Origin: Paramecium tetraurelia
Lineage: Eukaryota; Ciliophora; Oligohymenophorea; Peniculida; Parameciidae
Length of the DNA stretch: 64,000 nucleotides
Direction: 5' to 3'
Assembly: GCF_000165425.1 (NCBI RefSeq)
Contig: NW_001799078.1
Location: forward strand, 1-64,000
Shown here: piece by piece, positions 1 through 11,524 of the stretch
Position numbering within the stretch: position 1 is the first letter of the stretch
Layout of the letters: each line of letters opens with the position of its first letter
Made by a program: the position numbers and the translations under genes
Notes under the pieces: generated by a model
Told to the model about the DNA's origin: nothing
Databases searched by the model: none
What the model saw: only the letters and a program-made list of their open reading frames with translations

Positions 1-486
1 GTAGGCGATTTCAACAACAAAACTTTGTTTAGCTACTTCTCTGAATTTATAAGTGTACATCCAGGCTCCACTGTGAAGTAAAATACACAAAATAATAGAA
101 AAATTATAGCAGAACCCATAATAACTATCTTCATCAAGGATTTGATTATATGAATCATAACATAATGTGAAGATAAGTTCAAGAATATTTAAAAAATATA
201 TTAATACCTGAAATCCTATTTTAGCATAGTATTTGTATATGCTTGAGCTTCTTTTAACTTCCTTAAAACGATTTTCTATTAACTCTTTGAATTCACTAAT
301 CAAATTCTTCTATGTATGTTATTCCCAAACTAAATTTGGGTCAGGACTTGATTTAAAACATCTTGAAATAAAGGATGAGGCTCTTTATTCTGGGACAACA
401 GGCTATGGATTTGCATCTTGAATTACGAACCTTAATGGCTAATGATAACAACAAATTCTTACGGCTTCTTCTGCCTGTATTTACAT
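1..486 (-). CDS. membrane protein, partial (C-terminal part lies outside the window)
   Basis: I do not recognise this protein. Read on the minus strand from an ATG at 486 with TAA/TAG as Gln, the frame stays open to base 1, so the gene is cut by the window edge. A canonical 24-nt intron (439-462, GTAAG...TAG) follows the first codons. The N-terminal ~60 residues are polar. A hydrophilic, charged stretch follows (ELIENRFKEVKRSS), then two hydrophobic segments rich in I/L/F/Y, which suggests a polytopic membrane protein. The frame stays open upstream of the ATG, so the start is uncertain. Standard code would give only fragments. Membrane location is inferred from hydrophobicity alone; no family motif is visible. 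Confidence 0.6.
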
Positions 487-3400
487 TTTTGGTTGGATTG
501 AGTATGATTAATTATGCTTGGTCAATAGAACAAAGTATCTTTTTATACTAATAATTAGCTCAGAATATATCAGATAAAAAAAAAATTATTCTACCTCATT
601 TATACATTTTATACTATTATGTAAATCTGATAATTTTTGATCTTTATATACTTATATTAATAATTGTTAATTTTTAATCTCTAACAAAAATTTGAAATCC
701 CTTAAAGAGATATATGCTTAAATAATATTAAACAATAAATTTATTACCCATAAAACCATCGTTATAATTTATACTAACAAATATAAATATTTCTAAAAGT
801 CTACAATAATTTTGTAAATGAATTCTTAATTTTGATTTCTACAGTATTAGGACCCCTAAAATGAATCAAATATCAACTTTGTAGTATGAATTGTTGATCA
901 ATTTTTATCCATCCACTATTATATATCAATCAAATAATAAAATAATTTCTTTAAATAGACTTATGAGTTATCTGAAGAAATAATTAACAATTACAGAATT
1001 CCCTATAGACTGCTTTGATTAGTTTAGGAATTTGTTCAAAAAAGAAGTCGGATAGAATTTAATTAAAAAACTATAATTTGTTTTGGATATTTAGATGGGG
1101 GCTTTGACTGATTTTAATACCTCACCTAAGTTATTATGAGTTAGATTTTTCTATGAAATAAACAAAAACGAAGATTTTATATAATTAATTTGTGATATCT
1201 ATATATTTTTAAGTGTTACAATACTCTTTTATCGTTTTTATTCATAATATTATAAAGAGATAGAAAATACTTCATTAGGCCTAAGTATGTTAAATTGGAA
1301 AAGATATTTAAATTTATGAAAATGAAATGGCATTTTTTTGGATATTTTTAAATCTATTTAATCAAATGAATTCTAATCTCTATTAAAAAAGAGAGGTTTA
1401 TATTATTTTGACAACACTAAAGTATTTGGTTCTAAAATGAATGTATTGTATATAGAATTAAATGATATCGATTAGAAATAAAAAATACTTTTGTTAAGTA
1501 ATTCTTGAAAAAAATAATGAATTTTAATATTACATCACACATAAACTTTTTATAATGTCTAATTCCATTCTAATTAATACCTCAAAAGAAAGTTGAATTT
1601 CACAGCAGATTTAAAAAGTAAATAAAGTTGTAATAGTTTTGTTAATAAACCTCAAAAATTTATTTTAACAAGGCTTAATCTACCATTTTTTTTTTCGTTC
1701 CTAAAATGAAGAACAATTTTAGCAAAAGAAATGGTTTAATTATGAGTTTGATTATGTTATAATAAACATCAATTTATTTCATTAGAATGGTTTACAAAGT
1801 AAGGCTAAAAAATAGGAGTTATTATTTGAAATAAAAAATTTAATTTTTATGAATCTTTTTGTTCAAATTAAAAAAAAAATATTATCCACCGGTAAACTTG
1901 AACTCAGAACATATTGGGCTTGAGCTGATGGCTCATAATCGTGCTACTACTAAACCATTAGATGATATTAATTTTTAAGTTTCATTAATTGGAAAATTAA
2001 AGAATAAAATTAAATTCACAATTTATTCTTATGATGTTTATAAATTTTGTTTATTAACTTATCGTAATCAACTATGGTTTAGTTATTACATCTACACCAT
2101 TTTAAAAGTATTTGAAATTAAAGAATACAATTTGCTTAATTGAGAATCCGTTATATATATTTGATTTTAGATTGCATGTCTGTCTCATGCATCTCAAATT
2201 AGTTAATGGTTATTAGATTCATAGAATGCAGCAATTAAAATATTTGGATAATAAATTCACCTTTTTCGTTTGATAATAAATTATCACTATTTTCTAAGAA
2301 TTATATTGTATAAAATGTATAATTCAATTTAAATAAAGAATTTAATTAATACAATGTACTTCGTAGAGCTGAGGTATTGGAGTTGTCTATCCAACATAAT
2401 TTTTTATTATATAGTTAATTGGGTAATGCTGATCTAAAACTTTTTTCTTGCAATCCAGTGTTAATTAAAAATACAGTAAGAAGAATTATCAAATAATAGA
2501 AAAGTGTTTATATGAACGTGAATTTAAAAATAAATCCACCCAATATTTTACAATTGATGAAATAAAATATTAAATTTTATCCTTCTAAAGATTTTTATAT
2601 TATGTTATTAAACTTTATTCCAAATTGCAATTTTAAGATTCTGATTTTAAAGAAAAATAATAATCTACTCTTTTTGAAATAATTAATCAAATTTTTCAGA
2701 AATTATATATTTTTTTTTAATCTAATTATAAAGATATTATTATTGAATCCTTATGAATACTAGTTAATTTTATTATTTTTGAAGGACAGAAAGTTTTTTC
2801 ACAAATATTTTTCTTTCTTTGATTCTAAGTAAGAAACTAAACCTTTAATTCCAAAAAACCTCTCACAAAGTAGAACAATAAAGAATATATCTTTTATTTC
2901 ATGCAACCAAAACAGAGTGGAGAAGTTCTAAGCTAAGTTAACTAATAAATCATTTGAATAATAATGTATATATTTTAATCATTTTAGATGTAATTGTTTT
3001 AACTACTTTATATTGTGCTCCATATCATTTAGGTCAAATCTCCATAAATTTAATCCACTATATTTTAAATTTAATAAATATTGGCTATTTACTGATACCA
3101 TTTCATTTCTTTTATGAAGATATAAAACGTATTTTCCTAGTACTGTTTCATACGCTTCTATTTAATCATATGAAATTGCCACCAATACTTTATCATGTTT
3201 AATTAAATAAATATCAATTGAAATCAAAGTGATTGTTGAGGATACTAAATTATTCAAAGTTATCTAAAAAAGAATGCGACTTTTAAGGAATTAAAACCAA
3301 AAATAATTACGGATATTATATGTAATTAAAGTATTAATTCAATTTAAAATATATAAAATAAAATTCAAAGTGAAAAGAAAACATTAAAACATAAATCAAT

Positions 3401-5059
3401 TTCCTTTTAGAAATTAAACATTCTTAGGTCCAGTTTGAGTAACTTTATATAAACTCATTAATTAGAATTGTTGTAAGGCAATTCGAATAAGCTTTCATAT
3501 TGTTGGCTATTTTAATTGATTATTAAACCTTAAGGAGAAAATTCAAATAGTTCCATCTAAGAAATTAGAAGAATGTAGTTTCATATTTTAGAAGTAATTT
3601 TACCTTCCTAAAATATACCTTGAAATTAAGGGCTTTTTTTATATAAAGAATAACATTCTTTCAACAAAATACCACGAAACTTTTCAAAGTTTAAGACTAG
3701 TATTGATTTCAATTTGAATCATTTATTATCAGTAATTTATATTTTATAGCCGTCCAAATCTGATCTAAACGATGGCAAGGTTTATCAAGCAAGTTTGCAG
3801 ATACTTTGCTAACTATTTATTCTTTAAATATAGGTAAGAATCGTAATTGGAACAACAATTCAATTTAAAAATTGTCTTTAATATGGTTTTCAAATAATAG
3901 TCAGATTTAATGGTATTTTTATTGCTAAAACATTTATAACTATAATTTCTATGTCATATATTCTTAATTTGTTTTACCCCCAAAAGCAGAATCAAATCAT
4001 TATATATTTTTTTTAGCAATATTATTACAAGAAGTTAAACTAAAATATAAACTATCAAATCCATAATACTAAAGTATATTTTATTATTTTTTCCAATCCA
4101 TCCTTTCTCCCCTCTTGCAATGTAAAAATGTGAAATCTATTTTTTAATGTATGCATGTCATTTTTCTGTTGTTTAAAAGGTGCAATTCATTATGAACTGC
4201 TACTAATAGAATGGATGAAATTACAATGCCTTTAAAAATTACATAACTTATTATTCTTCTAGAGTTCCAATAATCATTTCTAATTATTTTCCTTCAAATT
4301 CATCAAGGTCCTTAGTTTGTTGGATAAAACAAAGTAAAATTTAAATATATATAAATAAGGATAATCAAATTTATAAACATAAGTTAATTCATTGAGTTTT
4401 AAAAGACTAAATAGTTTTCTCTGAGTTTTTAAATAATTCCTAAATTATTTGTTATAACCTTATTAGTATTATGTTGTTAGCAAAAATCTTATCATGTTAA
4501 GAGAATGTTATAATTATTACCAATCTGTGTTTTTTCCTGTTAATTATTAAGTCACTAACCTACCTCATTTCAGATGTAATTATTACATTAAAAAATTACT
4601 ATTAACTTTTAACATATTTCTTTCTTTTTTTTCATTTAGTTATTTAAATATTTCTGAAAATTAAACTAAAATATTAAATTTTTCATTCCAAAAGCCTTTA
4701 AAATTTTTTGCATAATTCGAAAATATGATCAGCAAGTCTTCTGAAAAAAACTATTAGTAAAAGCAAAATTATTTTGAGCGTTACTCTTAATTCTATATCA
4801 ATTTGATTTTCCAATATTTAAACTTGTTTTTCATAACCATTCCTTTGTTTTTATTATTAAATAATTCTTTTCAAAAGGTATGGTATACGTGATAATTAAC
4901 AGAGATGATTGCCCTTGAATTTTAACAGTCATTTTCTTTTTAATAATCGCTAAAATAATTCATCCAATCTTTATTTTAAGCTTACCATATTGTTATATAC
5001 ATAAAAAGAGAATGAATTAATTTATTTAAATAAAATTAGTTTAATCATTTATATTAATA
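487..5059. other. gene-poor A+T-rich region, about 4.6 kb
   Basis: No convincing gene was found on either strand. All frames are broken by frequent TGA, and no set of small introns links the open pieces. Coding-like scraps exist, for example plus-strand ~1011-1138, which reads as a charged/hydrophobic peptide rich in K, L and Q. These suggest decayed genes. A short hydrophobic open frame (2954-3202) has no supporting context. Homopolymer A and T runs are frequent. A tRNA-like remnant sits near 1885-1962. The stretch is unusually long for a compact ciliate macronuclear chromosome. Confidence 0.6.
1885..1962 (-). pseudogene. tRNA-like remnant with internal Pol III box-like motifs
   Basis: On the minus strand there is a stretch resembling an A box (TGGTTTAGTAGTAGC) and, about 40 nt on, a B box-like GAGTTCAAGTTT. 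A run of ten T residues lies just downstream (bases 1869-1878 on the plus strand), as at the true tRNA-Met gene of this window. A hairpin TGAGC-CATCA-GCTCA could be an anticodon arm, but it lacks U33 spacing. The acceptor and T stems do not pair. I read it as a decayed tRNA or a tRNA-derived element, not a working gene. Confidence 0.3.
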
Positions 5060-5965
5060 ATGTAATAAAAAAGGTATGATTCTGTTCGTAAGAATAAATT
5101 GTAAGTCCATTAATCATAGCCACTTCAATTATAGTACTCTTCATAGCCTAAATAAGTGCCTAACAAATTTCAAATTGCACAGATTGGGAAGGACATTGCG
5201 CCTACAATCATCCCAGCATTTATAGATATGATAAACTAAGAAACTGATGTATACTATCTATTTGACTCATTTCACTCTATTTTAAATTCACTTAAATAAG
5301 CAGAAGAAGATACTAATATTACTTAAAAGAATAAATAACACACGCTAGATTGGTGGAAAGTTACAGGATCAAGTTAAAGTTGGACAGGTGTAAGAAATAT
5401 TCAACCGCTTTCAGAATCTCATATAAAGCAATCATCCCGTTTTCTAGATAGCTATAATAGCAGAGGCTCTGCTATTATTGAAAATCTTAAACGGTAAATA
5501 GGAGAGTTGACAGAAGAACAAAAGTTTAAACAAAATTCTCGTACAATTGGGTAGGTTGCGATCAAACTATTTGATGAATAGGAACTCTACGTTGAAATGT
5601 CTAAGTAAGGGAGAACTTTGATTACTGTTTATCAAGTGTAAAATAAGTTTCATAAATGTCATATGGGTTTTTGCATATACACTGTTTTAGGAGAATTGCA
5701 AGAAAAAGAAAGTATAATCAACAAAATGTATGTGGCTAAGTGGCACAGAAAAAATGGGAACTTTTTAAATCTTGTTACAGAATTTATATAATATATCATC
5801 AAAAATGAAGCTGTGAGCAGAATAAAAATAAAAATAAATTCAACACAAGGATAACTTATTAGACACCTACAATAATTAAACTTTAAGTTATCTTCTACTG
5901 TACCATTAATCACTTAAATAAAAGTACTAACATTTGTATTACTCTCTAAAGAATTTAAAATTTGA
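5060..5965 (+). CDS. unknown protein with GNAT-like C-terminal segment
   Basis: A single uninterrupted frame of 301 codons in the ciliate code; ATG at 5060 and TGA at 5963. No intron is needed. The N-terminal ~45 residues are Gln/Lys-rich. A middle part (about 45-190) includes a possible helix around TDVYYLFDSFHSILN. From about residue 200 the pattern MYVAKWHRKNG followed by a helix, then a beta-like RIKIKI and QLIRHLQQLNFK, resembles the GNAT acetyltransferase motif order (acyl-CoA loop, helix, strand, side-by-side residues, GF-like end). This is only a weak resemblance; the usual R/QxxGxG/A loop is not exact. It stands alone between two gene-poor stretches. The coding call is firm, the function tentative. 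Confidence 0.75.
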
Positions 5966-6803
5966 ATTTTGAATAGCTAATTTTGTTAATTATTGTTATC
6001 TAATTCTTTAATTTTATACTAATCAATTATTTTATTAATTATTTAATCTAGATATTGCCCAATAAAAAAGATTCAGATTAGGACATCCAATTAGAATATT
6101 TCAAGGATATATATATCTAATGTTTTATTGGAAATTTGAGAAGAATTAAAAAAGGATAAATCTTTTGAAGTTAAAGAAAATACAAAATAAATATGGTGAA
6201 GTGAAAATCATATTCTTTCTTAATAAACAGACTATTAAACTAACTCTTTAGAAAATATTAAAGAGACCATTTTCTTGATGTAGATCCTTAGAATGATCCT
6301 CCATTTAGAATAAAAATTACAAGATATTTTGAAGGATTTCAAAAGAAAAATTTGAAGGATTTTCGGAATTTAAATTGTTATTAATCTTAAATCAAATTTT
6401 AGCTTCTCATATTCAATTAAATAAATACATATTTGTACTAAGTTACATTAATTCTGGTGTGAAAAATATATGATTACTCATCTACTCTATGTTAAGATAT
6501 CACCAAACCTTTTTTATCTTCAAATATTCTATTTGACTCAATTTATAATAAATTTGATTGATATTTAATGAATCCAAAGAATGTAAATTAATTGAGATAT
6601 TTAGATATTTCTTTAATAAAATTCATTGATTTGAAATTTTATAACGCTTAGAAGAATAAAATCTACCTACAAGATTATAAATTATTAAAATATCTCAATA
6701 GTTTTGGCATTAACAACACTATGAAGATGTTCAAAATATTTCAGTCTGGTTAAATAAATTATTAATTGTATATTTTTTTTAATTTTAACGACATTAAGAA
6801 AAT
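5966..6803. pseudogene. intergenic stretch with a probable decayed gene
   Basis: No intact gene. Two plus-strand pieces look coding in composition: about 6055-6166 (Asp/Gln/Ile-rich, containing LEYFKDIYIQ) and about 6250-6460 (containing DHFLDVDPQNDPPFRIKITR). They end in TGA and lie in different frames that no plausible small intron joins. The rest is A+T-rich. The best reading is a broken remnant of a former protein gene of unknown family. Confidence 0.35.
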
Positions 6804-9586
6804 ATGAGAGCACAATCTCCCACATAGAAATTTATCCCTACATCAGCAATTACAACAACTAGATTAGTAAGCTCCCCTCACTCAAATATAAGAGATCAAA
6901 GAGCTGATTCATAGGTGAATAGTAGAGTAACTAAAATAACTACTTACTCGACAAGGCCAAAAACTACTATAACCACAACCACTACCTTTAGACCAGTCAT
7001 TGAGACAAGAACAGTAAGGCTATGCACAGACAAGAGATGTCAAGGACATGAATAGCATATCGAATAATTAACACAAGAGAACCAGTAATTGCATCAAAGA
7101 GTTTTAGAACTTCAATAGGAAATAGATTAGTATTCTATTTGTTAAAGACAGCATACTAATAATTATTCTTGTGAAATAGATAATATTAAAAAATTATATG
7201 AGGAATCATAAATTAATTACAAATCTGAAATTGAATATCTTACTTAAGAGATAACTTAATACAAAACTTAATTCTAACATTCTGATGATTAAGTAAAATA
7301 CTTAACTTAATAATTGAAAAAATAATCAAATAATGAAAACCTAGAAAATTAAATTGCTTTGCTTACAACTGAAATGGAAAGATTAAACACTGTTATTCTT
7401 GAAAAAAATGTAGTTGTAGAACAATTGACCTATAAAATTAATTAATTAGATTCTGAATTATTCAACAAGGAAGAGGTTATTGAAAATTTAGAAATTAATG
7501 CATCTAAATTGAAAAAACAATATTAGGAAGCCTGCAACTAGGTTTTTCTTATAAGATCAGAGTTGGATAGATAATTGGATACCATCTAATAGTAAGAAAG
7601 AAATATATTCATTTTGAATCAAGACAAATAAGCCATTTGAATAATATAATTTTATTTTAGAACAAAAAGAACAACAATTATAGTAATTAAGAGGTAGTAT
7701 CTAATTGTTAGAAATGAGATCGTAAGAACAATAAACTACAATTTAGGCATAATATAAGGAAATTGATAATCTCATGCTTAGGTAGGACTCAGCTAATTAG
7801 TAAATTGATTATTATCAAACAGAATCTGATGAACTTCAAAAGTATCGAAATATTTTGTAGAATGAATTAGAAATGTCTAAATAAGAAAACACAAAATTAT
7901 AAGAATAAATTAATAAATTAAAACAATAATCCACAGATTTAAATAAAACAATCGAGAAATTAAAATTAGATCTTAATTAATAACTAAGTTCTATATAACA
8001 AGATTTTAACTTTGAACTTTAATCAAAGAATGATGAATTGGAACAAAATAAATCCTAATATTAATAGGAGTTATCGGTGATTGCTAAAAAATTTTAAGAA
8101 GAAAACTATTAACTTAGAATTAATAATGAAGATTTGGAAAATGAGTTAAATTAATTAAATAACATCAACTAAATGCTGTAGAGTACTGTTGATGACAAAA
8201 TAAATGAAATCTCAAATTTGAAAAATGGATACCATTAGTTAAATAGTGAATATAATACATTCAAAATGAAACTTTAAGAAGAAAACCACAAACTAAAATT
8301 AGAAGTAGAAGATGCATTAATTACTATTAATTAACTCTAACAAAAAAAGAATTAATTAGAATCTACAATCATTGAATTAAATCATATTATACAATCATTG
8401 TAACAACAAATTACATAGAATTAAACTGAGTTAAACACATTAAAGTATAAATCTGGAGAGGAATATTCTACTTTAAGGATTCAAATTGAATAACTTGATT
8501 AAAATAACATTTAATTATAGACCATAAGATCAAGATTATAAAAGGATTATGAAGAAAAGTTAAATGAATTTAAAGATTTACAAGATAAGTTCAATTAATA
8601 CAAATTAACTACCCAATAAACAATTAAAGATTTGGAGAAAAAAATATATGAATACGAAGAGAAATTATCCTTATTGTCATCAGAAATTCAAAGAATGCTC
8701 TTCTAAATCAATCAAAAGAATGACTTAATCTAAGAATAGACTACAATGTTAGATGAATATTAGAGAGAAATCAAATTGTTGCAATTATAATTATAAGAAA
8801 ACTAATTAGAAGCTGAAGAATAATAGAAGAAATTAGAAAGTTAAATGAATGAAGCCTTAAACCAACAACGAGAGAAGCTATTTCGATTTGAGAGTGAGAA
8901 TCTTTCTTTTAAGTCTTTTATTGAAGAGCAAAATCACGTGATTGAGACATTGTCAAAATAAATAGATGGAATGACTGGTGATTTAAAATATCAATAATAA
9001 TTGGATGAAGAATTGTAAAAGAAAAATTCATTCCTAACTAAATAATTATAGGATTTACAATCAGAGTTTTGTGAAACTTAATTTAAGATCGATCATTTAT
9101 TAGTTGAAAACAAGGCTCTTAGATAAGAGCTTGAAATTAGAATAGACACAGAGTCAGAACTTAAATTTAAATTAGATAAGCTTATTGAAGAATTAGCAAA
9201 GAAATAATAATAAATAAATGAGTTTGAATAAAGAACTAGAGAATATGAAACAAACCAATAAAATGAGGTAGTTTAATTTGAAGAAAAAATAACCTATTAT
9301 TAAAATGAAGTTGAAACTTGGAAAAAGAAATTTATAATTTTAAATAAAGATTATCATAAAACATAAGAAGATTTAATGATGGTTCAAGCCGAGTTTGATG
9401 CATTCAAGCAAAGAGGGAACCCAATAGTAGTTAGAGTAATTAAATATTTTAATAATCTAGGAATCAACAAGTTTTGAGGTTCGTAAGTCATCATTATATA
9501 AAGAAAATATTGTAACTACTAAATCAAGTCAAGTCAGCTAGTCCAGTCAACTTATTGTTAAACCTTTGAAGGAAGTTAATATTTGA
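6804..9586 (+). CDS. large coiled-coil protein
   Basis: A 911-residue protein if two introns are removed. The N-terminal ~75 residues are Ser/Thr/Arg-rich and basic, with many TT and TR pairs. From about residue 80 onward it is almost entirely heptad-patterned coiled coil rich in E, Q, K, L, I and N, ending near residue 870, before a short basic/Ser-rich tail. The 3' intron (9436-9460, 25 nt, GTAAT...TAG) is canonical and restores the tail. The other break is an in-frame TGA at 7638-7640. Removing 7639-7660 (22 nt, ending TTTTAG but starting GA instead of GT) restores the frame, so the intron appears to have a non-canonical 5' end. Possible roles are basal body, cortex or centrosomal scaffolds, but no family motif is visible. 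Confidence 0.8.
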
Positions 9587-9814
9587 GAATATATATATAT
9601 ACTATTAAAGTTATTGAATTTTCTTTGAGGAATTGATAAAAGCAATTAATAATAATTATTCTTTATTAATAATAATTATTTCATTTCTCATTAGGGCTTT
9701 TCTAAGTATTCTGCAAACAAATCAGTATCATTATTATTATTCTCTTCATTGCTTACATTATTCATTTTTGCGAATTGCATGGGAGCCAATTTATTATCCA
9801 AAATGCTAAGATAT

Positions 9815-11242
9815 TCATAATTAAGTTTACTTGAAGCATCTTATATCCTCAACTAGAATCTGAATAGCTAAAATTAAAGCAAATAATGAGAACGATATTA
9901 ATACTTTGAAAGTGCCCATAATGTTTCTGTTCACAACATCTAATAAAAAAGGCATAAACACGAAAATTAGATTTTAAAATCCTACTGTGAGGCCAAAAGC
10001 TTTGCCAAATGATTTCAATTTGATTATGTAGATAATTGCACTCCATGTGCAAACAAATGATAAACAATAACCAACTGCTAAAATAATTAGACCTATGTGA
10101 GGAGAGGTTAAGTACTAGATGTGGCCAATAATGATAATGATAACAGAAACAATGATTAAGTACCTTCTATAAGTAAAATATTAAACCAAAGGGCCAATGA
10201 TGAATAGGGATAAACAGCCTAACATCCAAAATAATGCAATATCTAATTCTTCGATTTGATTATTAGTATCAAATAATACAGATGCCATAATATATATTGA
10301 TACGTTCACAAGTGTGACGATTGAACAAAAAAACATTGAGTTAAAGGCTAAAAGTAGCCAAAACATTTAGGGAAATATCTTAAAATCTTTGAACTTAAAG
10401 AAATAGAGTTTATTAATTATTTTTGTATCTTCAGTTAGTATGATATCACTGCTGGGTTGAAGTTGTCTATAAGAGGATAAATAATTTTCATTTTCTAATT
10501 TCTTGTCTATTAGAAAGCCAAGACATAATAAAATGTAGCCAACTAATATAAAAACTATCCCACTCATCAAGGATATCATCAAATTATATTGTTTTTAAAT
10601 AATTGGAGTTAGATATATAGATAGTACTAAACCGATTTATGAAAATAGTTGCAATATACTCAGAACTATTGACTATATACATAATTGAAGCTTACAATAC
10701 TATTCTTAAAAAATGGGGCCAAAAAAGATGACCATAATGGTAACAATGACTCAATACCGCAACCTAAAAGTAGCCTACCTAAAATCATTAATAAAAACGA
10801 TTTAAAATAGACTCCTATAGTAAAGGTCAGTTATCCCATTATCATAATAGCTATAATAGATTATAAAATTTACACCTACAATATATGTCATAATCATTCT
10901 GTCACCATGACAATCTCTCATGCCACCAGTGAAAAGAGGAAAGAAGGCATTCCCAAAAGCATAAATGATGTAGAGAGATGCAAAATACAAGTCAAAATTA
11001 ATGGTTTAATCTTCTTGAAATAATTATTATAGAGTTTTATATATTGCCACTGGTTAGTCGAAGCAATAAAACGAAGGAATAATGATCCAGATAGACAAAA
11101 ACAAAACTAAGTATCTTAAGATGGATTATTATTTCATATGTATTCCATTATTTTATACAGTTTTATCTATGAGTTTTGTTTTGCTAAAATTGTTGCTTTA
11201 ATCAATATAGCTTTCTATAAACTCTGTATGTTATGCATTCAT
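9815..11242 (-). CDS. MFS transporter, MFSD1-like
   Basis: A 459-residue polytopic membrane protein of the major facilitator superfamily. Evidence: about 12 hydrophobic segments; after segment 2 the loop GGMRDCHGDRMIM, which matches the MFS A-loop (GGxxxDxxGxR); then GRLLLGCGIESLLPLW, close to the MFSD1 signature GRxxFGxGGESL. The C half contains KSFGKAFGLTVGFQN and a Pro-containing helix. MFSD1 is a lysosomal dipeptide uniporter in animals; lysosomal or phagosomal placement here is inference. Two small introns (10851-10875, 25 nt; 10673-10695, 23 nt) join the frames exactly. The start at 11242 gives a ~40-residue polar N-terminus. The start codon lies 56 bp from that of the divergent twin-CX9C gene, so promoters are probably shared. 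Confidence 0.9.
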
Positions 11243-11298
11243 AATTTCCTATATTGAAAATAAAAACGTATATAAAATAAATATTAATTAAAATTAAT

Positions 11299-11491
11299 AT
11301 GGAAACTTTAATTGAGAAAAAAAATTGCTTACAACCATACTAAGAATTGACCATTTGCATAAAGCAAGCTGCATAACAATCAAACCCCAATAAAAGACCA
11401 TCATATACATCTATCTGTTAAGTAATAAAAAATATATTCTTAGCAATCATTTTAGAAATTGGGTTAGTGTGTTGTAAAAGAGGAGAAATGA
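11299..11491 (+). CDS. twin CX9C protein (mitochondrial intermembrane-space type)
   Basis: A 56-residue protein with one 22-nt intron (11422-11443). After splicing, cysteines fall at 10, 20, 40 and 50, which is two exact CX9C pairs separated by 19 residues. That is the signature of the coiled-coil-helix-coiled-coil-helix family imported by Mia40 (COX assembly factors, CMC proteins, some mitoribosomal subunits). No N-terminal presequence is seen, as expected for this family. Choosing the later AG (34-nt intron) would keep the frame but destroy the second CX9C, so the motif supports the 22-nt splice. The gene is convergent with the docking-complex gene, the two stops 33 bp apart. Which CX9C subfamily it belongs to cannot be told by eye. 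Confidence 0.75.
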
Positions 11492-11524
11492 TTTTTAGAA
11501 ATTTATATATGGAAATAATTATTT

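Noticed and set aside
2350-2395. Possible second tRNA-like stretch (GTAGAGCTGAGGTATTGG)
   Set aside because: No cloverleaf, no T-arm partner and no T run nearby.
2954-3202. 82-codon hydrophobic open frame on the plus strand
   Set aside because: Short, A+T-driven composition (I, L, Y, F), no neighbours, no intron and no motif; expected by chance in this region.
3970-3990. ACCCCCAAAA string as telomere-like repeat
   Set aside because: A single occurrence; telomeric repeats would be tandem.
5060-5965. Confident acetyltransferase assignment
   Set aside because: Only the order of pattern elements resembles GNAT; the acyl-CoA loop is not clear, so I kept it as unknown.
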